A stretch of 64,000 bases of DNA from the NCBI GenBank assembly GCA_015501055.1, contig JADNYV010000006.1, positions 186,001 to 250,000 of the forward strand, read 5' to 3'. Made by a program: the position numbers and the translations under genes. Of this stretch, positions 48,709-60,608 are shown piece by piece (within the stretch, counting starts at the first letter, position 1; every line of letters begins with the position of its first letter). Under the pieces are notes generated by a model. The model had not been told where the DNA came from and ran no database searches. It was given only the letters and a program-made list of their open reading frames with translations. Source of the DNA: Mucidula mucida. Its lineage: Eukaryota; Basidiomycota; Agaricomycetes; Agaricales; Physalacriaceae.

Positions 48709-50138
48709 ATGGCTGACAGTGTCAACAATCAAGTTCACGCGTCGCAAGCTGAAGTCTGGTATCTCAAGGAAATTGCTTTTGGGACCTCAGAATCACGAAC
48801 ACCTGTCAAGATAATAACTCAGAATTTTAATGGGCACGTTTCTCTCTTCCAATGGACGTGTCCATACGTATCTAATTCCATGTTTCCAGGCCATGTTCAT
48901 TTATTGCTATCTGTACGCTGCCTCGTACATTGTCTCCCAAGTAACGGTCTTAGTTTCGCGGCAGGCAACATACTAATACTACGTGGAGCAATCACTATCG
49001 AGCCTCCAGGTCGTAAGACCGCGTCCTATGAATTCCTTTCCCCACTTGTTGGAGAGTATCTACTCCTAACATGCCCGGGCATTGATATTTCGGCGGCGTT
49101 ATCTATAATGCCATACACCCAGAGTGAGTGCTTCCTGATTCCAACGCGTTCCACTGTTCATCACTATAAAGTAAAGAGGGCATGGATTTGAATCCTCTCT
49201 TCACTGGTTCCACCTCGTTTAGACCAGGTGGAAGCGGGGGAGAACTGGATCTCTTTAAGCAAGCTGAGATAGAACTTGTTCATGGCTGGCTTGTCGATCC
49301 CGAAAGTCCTGAGGCGTCCGCGCTGGCCAAGACTCCGGACTACGACAGCGCCGTCATGTTGATAGCCGATGCCGATCACATTACCAAAGGTCAACTGGTT
49401 CTTGATGATTCGCGACCTGAGACGCCACAAGCGTCTGGTAGCAGTTCCGCGGCTATCGATAATTACAACGAGGAAGAAAGAGAGAAGATTGCCAACGGTG
49501 GGTGTCTTCAGAGATATCATATTTTGGCTAATCAGTTTCCAAAGCAATCGCCGTTCGTGAATTCCTGGACTCAACACGTTCTCAATTGACGTATCACGGC
49601 CTCTTCCACCTTGCATCCACCATAAAGTCTGGTTCCTTGGTCGCACTGTACCGAAATCTCCACCTATCAGTCTTGTTCAAGAGGCATGGTGACGACTCTT
49701 CGCTATACTGTCTTGTCACCGACCAAGTGTTTCTTCGAGAACCTTCTGTCGTCTGGGAAAGATTAGAAGACGTGGACGGCGGCTGGTCAACGTTTGTCGA
49801 TTCAGACTTTGTGAAAGCTAGTCCTGCGGGCGGTGACTTCGCTGGGCAAACTGCCGAAGACGCGTTACGAGCTGCGGAAATAGAGGCTGGTAATTTCGTT
49901 GCCTCTGATCCTGCCGAGTTAGTTCCTTCGTCTGGCTGTTCGTATGTTTTGTTCATTGACAATGTTTTTCAGTCTTGCACTCGCCCAACAGATGCAGAGC
50001 GAAGAGGAAAGTCGCGCGCGTTACGAATATGACCTCCGCCGACGAGAAGACGAGAAGAGAAGACAGGCAGAAATCGATAAGCGGATGTCGAAACAGGATA
50101 CATCCCGTAAAGCGAAGAAAGACTGCATCATTATGTAG
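48709..50138 (+). CDS. MINDY-family (FAM63) K48-specific deubiquitinase
   Basis: Cysteine protease that trims K48-linked ubiquitin chains. The catalytic block is ITQNFNGPCSFIAICNILIL with the nucleophile Cys. Downstream are MDLNPLFTGSTSFRP, ELVHGWLVDPESPEA, VREFLDSTRSQLTYHGLFHL, the catalytic-His strand LVALYRNLHLSVLFK, and CLVTDQVFLREPSVVWERLE. The C-terminus has a MIU-like helix (SLALAQQMQSEEESRARYE). It ends CIIM, a CaaX box that predicts farnesylation and membrane attachment, as known for MINDY-1. The intron that splits the codon before the catalytic Pro-Cys (48834-48889) has no usable GT donor and must be GC-AG. Other introns are normal. About 375 residues. Confidence 0.88.
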
Positions 50139-53019
50139 ATTCTAGATACCTCGCGGCTTTGGATCAGTCGAATTAGTGCTATATACCTGGAAATACATCT
50201 CATCATGACAATAACGACTGTCAGTCACAATTTTTCAGGGTACTATGAACTATGCGCGTGTTCCATTTCAACTAAACAGGCCCGGTTCAATTCACGATAA
50301 GCCACAAACACACAACACGAACCAGTCTATCATCAGAGCGAGGCTCAATGGAGCTCAAGCCTTGAGATTTTGTTAATTCGTTCACACGAGTGACCAAACA
50401 TTGCTTCCGTGGACGACGAGCCAGCGGGTATGATTGTGTCAGAACCTGGTCAGAACACCACCCGTGAGCATGCGCACCTGTGCTCAAAAGAGTATTTGGT
50501 TCCCCATCGAAAGGATGTAATAATGCGGAAGTCAAACAAGACCAGAGACCAGAGAGTGCGAGCACACCTACATATGAGATTTTGCCAAGTATAAAGCGTG
50601 TCTTGATCTGAAGGAGGAGGAGCAGTTGGAACGAGTCGGAAAGCCTTCGATAGATCCGATTCGAGCATGACCAGGCGTGTGTGGGTAGGGAGAGTTTGTA
50701 ATTTGCAAACAGGCACCCTCTTTCTTGCTTCGACATGTCTAAAAAGTCTCCGTTCCACTGTCATCGGAAATTCGATGGCCAGATACAGCAGGCTTCATGG
50801 GATCCGAAACAATCGTCCAGCGCGCGGCTCAGGGAGCAGGCGTGTTGTGAACAAACGAGGAGATAATGGGGGCCCGCAGGAGAGCAGATCCACGAGCGAC
50901 CGTGCTCCTTGGGCCCAGGGCCTTCACATAGCTGTCAGGACGGATCTGGCATAGATCTTTACTAGGAGACACGGTGAATGGGCGTAGTGCCGCATTTTTA
51001 TCGGGAACAACCCCCTTTCATGGTTTACGGGATCCCAGAATGAAATTGAGCTGCTCTCTGTGTGCCCCGTTGTTGGATAGGCTTCGCCACACCTTGTGCG
51101 TATTCAGTTTCGGCATGCGCAGCGGAAGACGAAGGCCACTTACCCATTGTCAGGACGTGGACGCAGCAACTTTGAATTCGCCACAGTCCAGAGCGTCAAA
51201 GATACGTGCAGCCCAGGAAGCTGAATGCAGCTAGGCTTCCTACCACACGGCGACCTCTTCGCATGCCTCCTGCACTGATCCTTTCCCGGAAATGATTACC
51301 CTCGCAACTTCGTCTTCGACGGCAGACCATCCACCTTCACAAACACCGCATACAAGGCTGGACTCCTGTACCCCTGGTATCACAGTAGAATCCACCTCCA
51401 GCCCTTCTCTGGATGCGACACCATACATTCAGTCGAGGCTTCAGCAGCGCAGAAACCTACCGGGTTATTTCTGGATTACGCCGCACCGCGGGCGTGTGAG
51501 TCGCCGCCACACTCTGTCGACATCCCCACTTGCGTCAAAGCCACCAATTGTTTGAAATGAACCACTAGACATAGACTCTCCTGTTTGCCCGCCAAAGATA
51601 TCGAATCCCGCAGGAATCTTCCTGTTCTTTTTTCGGACATACCCGATTTCAAGTGACCTCGTGGCGCTTCGTCTTTCATTTTTAAAAGACGCGCATCGCC
51701 TTAACCGTTACAAGACATAGGGGCTGGCGTTTGAAACAAGAGCTAGACAAGACAAGCTTTTGGAGACGACGTGGCAAATGATTTCTCTAGTATAGCCTTA
51801 GTTGGTTTTTTGGCGCGATCTGTTTTCCGTGTAAAAGGCTGCGGAACGCGCTATATGACAAGCACGCTCATCTGCGCGAGGGATCTGCGAGGTCGATACG
51901 GACGAAAATGGTGGTTGGCTTTGCTGCAGGTCATGCTACCGGGAAAGTTGCGTTACGCAGAAATCGAGCATCTTTGCCTCGCCGAGGCACCGCGCTGAGG
52001 CGTTTCGAGTTTGATAGAGACGAGAATGATGGTTGTCTTGCAGTAGGTTATGAAGTTGCAGCAAGCGAGCGTCCTTTCCTCCACGTTGAGAAAACTGTCC
52101 ATATCACGTACGTCGCTTCATCGTCAAATGCCAATCCTGACTGACCCGGAAACTTCCCGCTGCGGTAGATTAACTTTCCATAGTGTCCTTGCACCTGTAG
52201 CACGTCGTTTCAAGCACTGTCATTGCGCCTTCACCCCAGACTAAATGAAAAAGTGACCTTGGTTCCAATTTTACTTCCTCGCGTCCGAACTGCCACTCTG
52301 GCGCTTGCCCCTTCCTTGTCGTCTTTGACACGACTTGGCTGGACGATGAAACATTGTAGCCGATAGCCGACAACGTATTTCCACTGGTTTGGTGAAGAAC
52401 TCTTGGTCAAGATATTTCTCATTTTGTACGTAACTATTTCCCGTGCTGCCTCCAATTTCTATGGCGCGACCTAACCTCCAGTGTTCAGATTAGCTCTTTA
52501 TAGACTACAAGGTTACATGACATATCCCAGGGCAAATCAGTAGTTTTACTAGATGTTGTCCAAAACGAGCGGAGTCCATCTTTATGTTGTTCCGGAATGG
52601 CCAGTCGCAATCTTTTTACCCTTGTTCCAAACTCGCACTAGATGCACAGCGGATCTTTTCTCGACGATCTGTCCGATCGTGAAAAGTCCTCGATCAAACG
52701 CGTCCAGTTTGAAGGTGGCGCGTTATTTGAGCGAAATGAGGGATTTGGCAACTCGTTCGCCAATCGTTCGGATTTACTCAAACTTTGATGTCCCTCACGT
52801 AACCTATACATTCTGAAGGATCGAAGCAACGTGAACATCAAACTAAACTACGAACTAACTAAAGAAAACGACGAAAGCAGAACGGACGCGATGTAGGTAG
52901 TTCGAACAGAAAAAGTACATACAGATGAAGACAGCAATAGACCTACAGATAAGTATCATAGCCTTGGCCAACGTGAAATTGCGGTCCTATAATAAAAATG
53001 TCCATGTTCGGCCACAGAG
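50139..53019. other. Gene-poor stretch, 2.9 kb
   Basis: No protein family, RNA gene or repeat could be recognised here. Open frames at 50287-50764 (minus), 50667-50954 and 51292-51555 (plus) lack homology that I can see and do not join into longer genes. It may hold a long untranslated region, a non-coding transcript or a decayed element. Confidence 0.4.
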
Positions 53020-53804
53020 CTAACTTTGGGGCATCTGGTACAATTGGTGGCCTCCCATTGATACTGATGCGTCTGGGAGGGACATGACGTATGAAGGATT
53101 GTGATACGGAGGAACGAAAGCAGCGCGGTACGGAGATTGAGCGGGTGGATAAGCGTTGACATCCGTCGTCTCGGCGTGCGGCGAGGGCGGCGGAGAGTAG
53201 GACACGGTCGTGAAATAGTATTGGGGGTGGGTATGAGGATAGTATGGCGGCGGATCCCCAGGCTTGCCATGTGGGGGAGGCGGCGGATACTGTGAATAGT
53301 AGCCGGGATCATAACCTGTCGGACCTATGAAAGGTGAGCCCGGAGGGGGAGCACTCGTTGGCGAATACGGTGCTCCATTGATAGGCACGTCGACGTCGAC
53401 GTTACCTGCACGATCTTGGTTAATGGTCATTGTAAGAGAAAAGCAGAATAAGAAGGGAAGGCACCTTTTGCATCGCGCTTCTTGTAGGGACCTCTCTTGA
53501 TACCTTTCTTGCGTTCCTTGCGCTGGGAATCGACGCACTCATCGGCGATCCCGTATCGGACGCAACGGAGACATGGACGGCAGTCATCGCACTTTTTGCA
53601 TGCCTTCTGACACTTTGTGCATGCATTCTTGACCTGGCGACGTTTGGCACGGAGAGGAGGGGCGGGAACGAGCCCAGAAGAGTAAGGGTACATTTGTGGC
53701 ATGGCTGATGAATCGTACGGGAGAGAATGAACGGTCATCGGGGATGAGTTGTCTGAGGCTGGAGACTGCAAGGCCGAGTCTGTTGGATAGACATTGGCAG
53801 CCAT
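53020..53804 (-). CDS. Zn(II)2Cys6 fungal transcription factor
   Basis: Small nuclear regulator. Two exons, 53804-53465 and 53405-53020, join to 241 residues. The binuclear cluster is ACTKCQKACKKCDDCRPCLR followed by C-x8-C (VRYGIADEC). The six standard Cys are present, plus two extra ones, giving a Cys about every third residue. Just after it is a strongly basic block, RKERKKGIKRGPYKKRD, as in a group of basidiomycete and yeast factors. The remaining C-terminal part is rich in Pro, Tyr and Ser and probably acts in activation. There is no fungal-specific middle homology domain. It is divergent from the DYRK kinase gene (about 620 bp apart). Confidence 0.87.
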
Positions 53805-54421
53805 AAGCAGAGAAGAGAAAGTCCAAAAAGACCAGCCGCAGAGGACGAGTGGATGCGCGTCGCACGCGGTCTGGGGCAGACAGGGCCAGGACGATTGAAC
53901 AATGAAGCAAAGGTTGCTAGAGCCCTTATAGGTGAGTGAATAGACCAGGATACATTCCAAACAACCGACCGTTGATCCAGATGAAGGCTGTGAACGTTGG
54001 AAGAAACGTGGGGTCAGAGCGGATGCACAATCAAGTGTATGTATACTGACGACGTGACAAACGCCTGCAGACGAACCCGGTTGAATCGTTGCAACTTGGT
54101 TCAACTGACTTGGCAGCGACAGCGACACTGTTCGCTTTAGATCAACATTAGTCCGGCCTATAACTCTTAGAATCTGCTGAAGCCTTAAGCACGGCTAGTC
54201 GTGCCGCTTTTGTCAATGTTTGTTCGCGTTGTGACACCCCGGCATTCAACGGCAACGAGGCTTACCCTCGTCGTCGTCGAGCCCGTTCTCCACAGCGCCC
54301 ACCATCCCGTTCGCCGCTCCAAGTCAGCGCCGGGCGCACCGTCTGCTCATTGCTGTGAGCAACGTCCAGCTCGTCGTCGTCTCTCTTTTCTCTCTTTCTT
54401 CCTTTCTTTCTCTTTTCCCCA
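53805..54421. other. Intergenic region shared by divergent regulator and kinase genes
   Basis: About 0.6 kb between the Zn2Cys6 factor (-) and the DYRK kinase (+). The side next to 54421 is pyrimidine-rich (54380-54420), common upstream of fungal start codons. No gene seen. Confidence 0.4.
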
Positions 54422-57400
54422 ATGTCCGCTCCCCCTTCTCCAGGCCTTACTACGGGCGGTTTCCGTCGACGAGAGCGCCCTCCAGCTCTCGAAATTCATC
54501 ACAGCTCTCCCGCTGCTCTCAAGGGCGCTCGCGATGAACGCGACGATGACTTGCTTGCAGACTCGGCTCGCACCTTACAGGTTGGCTTTCTCGTGTTCAA
54601 ACCGTATCATTCACTCATACGGTCTTTTAGCCAAACCTGCTGGTATCTCCAGCTCAGGAGGAGCCCCCGATGGACTCTGATTATCCCGCGTCTCGGTCCG
54701 CCTCCAGTGTCTCCTTGGACCCGTACTACTTTACGACCCAGTCCCCTTCCGACTCACCGTATCCGCCTCCTCTTCCTTCATTGAGAGCGACGCCAGAGAA
54801 CAGAAGCTTCAACGAACCTGTTACGCCCGCTAGAGACCCATCAACCATTGACAGGCGTGGTCTGGTGGGTGTGGGAGAGCTGGCTACTCCTCGATGGACG
54901 CGCAGTGCCGCCAACAGCAGCGACGAGCGGATATCCGTTCCAGAGCCTGTTTTGGAGACAGAACCGTATCAGGTCATTGACGCTGCTGAAGTCGAGGACG
55001 ATGTTCCGGACAGCCCATGGACTATAGAGGCTGTAGATGGTGAATCATCCGAGAAAGAAGAGGTATGTTCAACATTCTGGGTTCCGTACCGTGTTTAATA
55101 TTCTCTCAGCCCTCAAGGTTTTCGCCAGCTGCACGCCCTCTTCGTCAACGCCCTTCCATCGCTGAGGAGAGTGGCGGCGAGGAAATTTTGTACCCTCGAA
55201 AGCCTCCAATCCCTAGTGCCGAGCTACCTAAACGGTCTCCCACCATCCACGAGGAATCTTCCACAAGGGCTGCCGAACTATCTGAGTCGGTCAACTCATC
55301 CCCTCCTAGTGCCTTCAATCCGCCCGCCCGCAGGGCGAAAAAGCGCACTTCGGACGAGTTCGAACACGATCAGTCCGGCTCTCTCGTCTCGAAAGGTATC
55401 GGCTCCAGCGGCCATTCGAGAGAGAAGAGCAAGGAAGAAAAGCCTTTCACTCGTCGACATCGGAGTCTCAATTCAGCAAATATGCCCATCACCAGGGATG
55501 GCAAGGCAAGGCGACGGGAAAGTGTTGGCGTCTCTACGAGCGCCAGCTCAAAGTCCATGCAGTCCAAACACACGAGGCAAGCATCTGCAGGCTCCTCCTC
55601 GTCCAGTCATACGGATAGCCACCCGCGACGCGTTCATACGACAGACTTCTCCCATCTGCCTCCATCGCCGTCGTCTTCCTCTATTCAACACTTCTTGCGA
55701 CAGGCTGGCAATAATTCAAGCCCTAACGCCTCCCCGCTCCACTCTTCCAAAGAGGCCCATTTATCACACTCTCCCAACGTAGCGCACTCTCTGTTGAGGG
55801 GGACTCAAGAGGGATGGTCCGGCCTGGACGATGAAGCGACGGCAGAAGCTCTTCGGAAGCTAGATGGGCTTTCAGGTCGTAATGCTCGAGCTCGCGCAAG
55901 CGTTACAAGTCTTGGTCGGCCACTGAGCTTGAGCCGGCCAGGTACACCCCCGTCGAAGTCTGGTGGCGAATGGGAAGGCGTAGGGGAAAAGAAAGTAAAT
56001 CGTTCGAGCAGTGCGGCGAAGGAAAGGGAGATAGCTCAACGGCAACTCCTTGGCCTTGGGATTCATGAAGCGAACGAGTCGCTTCTTGATGTCGAACCCA
56101 TCGGAACTGCTCTCAGCAGCGATGACCAACCGACGCAGTACTCCCACATTCCAGAAAAGGCGCCTAAAAAGAGTGGAACAGGAAGCGCAAGATCGAGCTT
56201 TACACCTAAGCGTGGCTCCGCTTCTTCAACAACATACACCGGTACTCCAACTACGAGCTCCAGAGATTCAGCCTCTATGTCAGCTACCACGAGCATGACA
56301 TCTGTTTCAGTGGCCTCTATGCGCAAAGCTCGCCGGAACAGTGCAAGCAGTGACGTTTCTAGTGTTCACTCAGGTGACGCTACCTCTTTAAAGGATCGTG
56401 TGGCATCACTTGCTGCAAATGGGGAAGCACAAGATGACGCCGATGTGCCTCCGGTCCCTCCTCTACCGAAGGATTTGTCCACCTACAGGTCTCCCCCGTC
56501 GACTGCCGTCGGGCCTTCTTTCCCGTCCAACTCTTTGCCAGAAGACAGTCGCGATAGCCAAGACACGAGCGCAAGTGACCGTCTAGAGATCCCTACTGTG
56601 AATGCGACGTCACCTTCTAACGGTGTTTCCTATGGTCGCCGTCAGAGCCAGCACTACACCTCAGGTTATGCCAGCATGACCTCTGCGTCCGACTCTGCGC
56701 CTCCTGTCCAAAAGACGCCATCCAAGAAATGGAGTTTTTCGAGCGCGTTGAATATCAAATTGACGAGTTCACCTTCATCGTCGTCATCGAAATCCAGTGG
56801 TTTCCCTCTCAGTCCCCGCGCTGTCAGCTTCGGTCAACAGATTCGCAGGTCCACTTCCAAGGACCAGGGTCTTTCGCCTGCTGTCCCCGCCACCCAGTGG
56901 TCACCCACACACCCAGATGCGATGGCCTCAGCGGCGTCCCTCTCCTCTTTGTCGTCGGTCGGCTCCGCGCGTACTCCAGCGCCCGCCACGGCCAAAACGC
57001 CAGACAGACGCATTCCCAGCCGATCAGACACCAATTCGAGCGCGAGTACTAACCATACTTTTGCATTAGGGCCACCTACACAAACCCCTTTGAGTCCAAC
57101 GTCTTCTGTACGACGCGGACAGTCCAAACGGCTTACTCCTTCCTCCATCCCCTTCTTCCGCAGGTCCTCGTCGCAGTCCATGCAGCTGCCTTTGCCAAGC
57201 GCCACGACGCCATCTTCTCCACCGCCATCGACTGGAAACATGGGCCCTCCATCGCACAACTACAAGAAGAGTACATCACCTGGCTTGGACTTCAATCCTC
57301 CGTCAACCTCTGCTCATAAGAAATCTTCCATGTTGAGTTTAGGTCTCCCTTCGTTGCTGAAAGGTTCGAGTTCAAGGAGGAGCCTTCACAGTGATTCTAA

Positions 57401-60309
57401 AGAGTCTGCCAAGACTTCACCAAAACCTAAGGAGTTGGAACGTGAGAAGGCACGAACGGAGAAGGAGAAGAAGAAGGATGACAAGGATAGAAGTGAGAGC
57501 AGAATATCGGTGCTCATGGGCAGGAAACGAGGCAAAGTACGTGCCGTTCAATGCTTCAGCGCTTTTACTTATATTAACATTAGACATTATCCTCGACGGA
57601 TCCTCGCAAGCCTAAGTCACCCGTCAATCTCCCGCCTCTCCATGTCGCTGCCTTGGAGCCTGCGACCGCCCAGCGAGTTGCGCGACTGAAAAGCTCATCT
57701 GGGTCGACGCCCACGTCGACCCCTTCACGAGGGTCGTCATCTTCTTCACGGTTGACATCTCAAACTGTCAGCTCGATGCAGAAGCAATCTGACACGTCTC
57801 TTCGCAGTCGCAATCAACTCCCGACTATCGCAGGGTCTCCTTCAGTCGGCACTGGCAACACTTCCCAAACTTCCAATGGACCACCCAACAGCCTGATGAA
57901 TTCTGGTTCGAGTCTGTCTAAAGAAACTCCGACGAAGATACCCCGCATATCGAGTCGTACTTCTGCAGCGGGTTCGCCGACGTTGAAGGGCACAACGACT
58001 TTGACCAATCGTCGACAGAGCTCGAATGCCCACGCTTCGTCCTCGGCGAATCCATCGCCTACCTTGAATGAGTTTGGTATGTTGGACGAGACGACCCCCA
58101 ATGCGAAGACTGTGGTTGCAGGAGCAACACGTATCCGAGCCTCTCCCTCCACGATAACGTCCTCGATATCTCGTGTGCCTCGTCAGGTATCCGGAAATGC
58201 GTCGTCGACATCGACATCCGGTATTCTTCCTAGGAAAAGCAATCGTGAATCCATTTCTTTCAGCGGTCTGCGAAAGTCTTCCACTGCTTCTGTGGCATCG
58301 CTGTCCACAACCAATGCCGGAACCGATACCACGACCACCTCCACCCACCACCGCTTCTCTGCTCTTTCACCCTCAAAAGGACTTAAGCTCCTTAGTCCGA
58401 AAATATCGCTGCCTGCTGCTCGCTCCTCGAACAGCTCCAGTAGTCACAACATTCATCAAGCTATGGCGTCTGCATCTTCCAGCAGGCAATCGTTGTCGAC
58501 GCCATCGCCAGTGCCAAGTTCAGCGGATGACGAAGAGCTCGCCGGGGACGAGGAAATGATGAATTATATCAGACGGCAGCATGCGAAGAAACTGTCTAGC
58601 GGCGCTTCGCAAGAAGAGCTGGATGAGTTGCTACGATTCCCTGAACCCATTCCTCCGGCGAAGGCTATGACTCCAGATGGTAGGTACTCATCCTTCACTT
58701 CTGATTGCGATCTAACGTCCTGTGCAGAGGTTCTCAATGGTTCTCAGAACCAATATCTCTCTGATTATGAACGCAAAGAAATCAAGGAATATCCTTCCGT
58801 CTACTTCATCGGCGCACGAAGCAAAAAGAAACTTGCTACACGCGATGTCACTACCAACAACTTTGGCTATGACGATGACCGAGGCGACTACCAAATTGTC
58901 ATGCGTGATCATCTGGCCTACCGCTACGAAGTCGTCGAGACTGTCGGCAAAGGCTCGTTTGGGCAAGTTCTTAACTGCCGCGATCACCAAACGGGAGAGT
59001 CGGTCGCGATAAAGATTATCAGGAACAAGAAACGATTCCACCATCAGGCTTTGGTCGAGATCAAGATCTTGGACAATTTGCGTAAATGGGTAAGTGTCGC
59101 TCCTCATGCAGACATTGCTTTATTCACAATTTGGCAGGACGAGGAAGAGAAACATCATGTCATCAAGATGACAGAACACTTCTATTTCCGCGGGCATTTA
59201 TGCATTGCGATGGAGCTTCTCAGTATCAACCTCTACGAGTTGATCAAAGCTAACGGTTTTGTTGGCTTCACGACCGCCCTAATACGACGTTTCACAAGCC
59301 AGATGCTTTTGTCTTTGTCTCTCATGCGGCACCATCGTATCGTGCATTGTGATCTCAAGCCTGAGGTGAGTTTCTGGACCTCCACTAGTTTTAACAAGAC
59401 TAATACGTTCTTTCAGAACGTGTTACTTCGACATCCAGCGAAGAGTGCAATCAAGGTGATTGACTTTGGCAGCAGCTGTTTAGAAAGCGAAAAGAGTATG
59501 TTCCACTCTTCTGTAGACATGACACGTATTCTGATGCTTTTGATTAGTCTACACGTACATCCAAAGTCGTTTCTATCGTTCTCCGGAGGTCATCTTGGGA
59601 ATGAACTATCACATGGCTATTGACATGTGGAGTTTGGGCTGTATCTTGGCGGAGCTGTTCACTGGCTTCCCCATATTCCCTGGCGAGAATGAGCAAGAGC
59701 AGTTATCCTGCATCATGGAAGTCCTTGGCGTGCCGGATAAGGAGTTTGTCAACAAGAGCTCTCGCAAAAAACTCTTCTTCGGTAAGTTACCTTATCTCTT
59801 TTTGATTACAATGGGCTCATCATCTATCAGAATCGAATGGTGCTCCCAGGATTGTGACGAATTCTAAAGGACGAAAGAGGAGACCGGGCTCGAAGTCTTT
59901 GGCACAGACGCTTCGTTGCAATGATGAGGACTTTATCGACTTTATCGCCAAGTGTCTTGTTTGGGATCCTGAGCGGCGCATGAAGCCTGCAGCTGCTCTT
60001 CGCCACCCTTTCGTCACCGGTCGCCGGCCTAAAGTGCTGACAGCCTCCTCCAAGGGTACACTATCGACGTCGAGTCTTAGCACGCGTCGAAAAGACACGC
60101 TGGAGACGCCCAAGAAGTCTTTGATCAGCGCACCGACTCCTCTCACCGCTAGAACCTCACGAACTACCGGAAATCCAACGACCCCCAGCAACTCTTCTCA
60201 TGTTTCCACAGTTGGATCCACATCAAGATCTTTTAGAGCTTCTCAGCCTCAAAGTCTTTCATCCTATCATTCCCATCGGACTCTTAACGGGTATGCTGTA
60301 CGTTCGTAA
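54422..60309 (+). CDS. DYRK-family protein kinase, Pom1-like
   Basis: Dual-specificity kinase of about 1,800 residues. Exons begin 54422-54580 and 54631 onward; later introns lie near 55062, 57538, 58680, 59090, 59365, 59497 and 59782. The N-terminal 1,250 residues are Ser/Pro/Thr-rich and likely disordered. The kinase part has the DYRK homology box [15 protein letters not shown], Gly loop [50 protein letters not shown], and the activation loop [17 protein letters not shown] with the autophosphorylated Yx[21 protein letters not shown] and [20 protein letters not shown] complete it. The DH box separates it from Yak1. The extreme C-terminus could instead splice near 60290 to a different short tail. 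Confidence 0.92.
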
Positions 60310-60608
60310 CTTCTACACAACGTGTCTTTCTAACTTGCTTTTCAAGACCGCCACTGCCAAGTAACTAGTCGTTTCGCTCAATTTCACTTGATGTTCGTTC
60401 ATGACCTGGAGGTTACTTATATATACTATCCCGCTTACTTAGATCAAATTCGCATGTGCTAAGCTGGCTGCCATACCCTTCTGCTTTTTATATCTAGCCT
60501 TTGTTATCATGTCTGCATAATCGTCGCATTGTTCTTGCAATTCTATAATCTGGTCATCTGTTCTGAATTTGGTTCTTGCTCTGTTCCATATACATGTACA
60601 AGTCTTCA

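Noticed and set aside
50287..50764. Minus-strand open frames with a protein-like stretch (VPTAPPPSDQDTLYTWQNL)
   Set aside because: Two overlapping frames compete and no convincing exon chain or family match was found.
55065..57689. Independent Ser-rich gene upstream of the kinase
   Set aside because: The introns at about 55062 and 57538 join this frame in phase with the DYRK kinase exons, so it is the kinase N-terminus.
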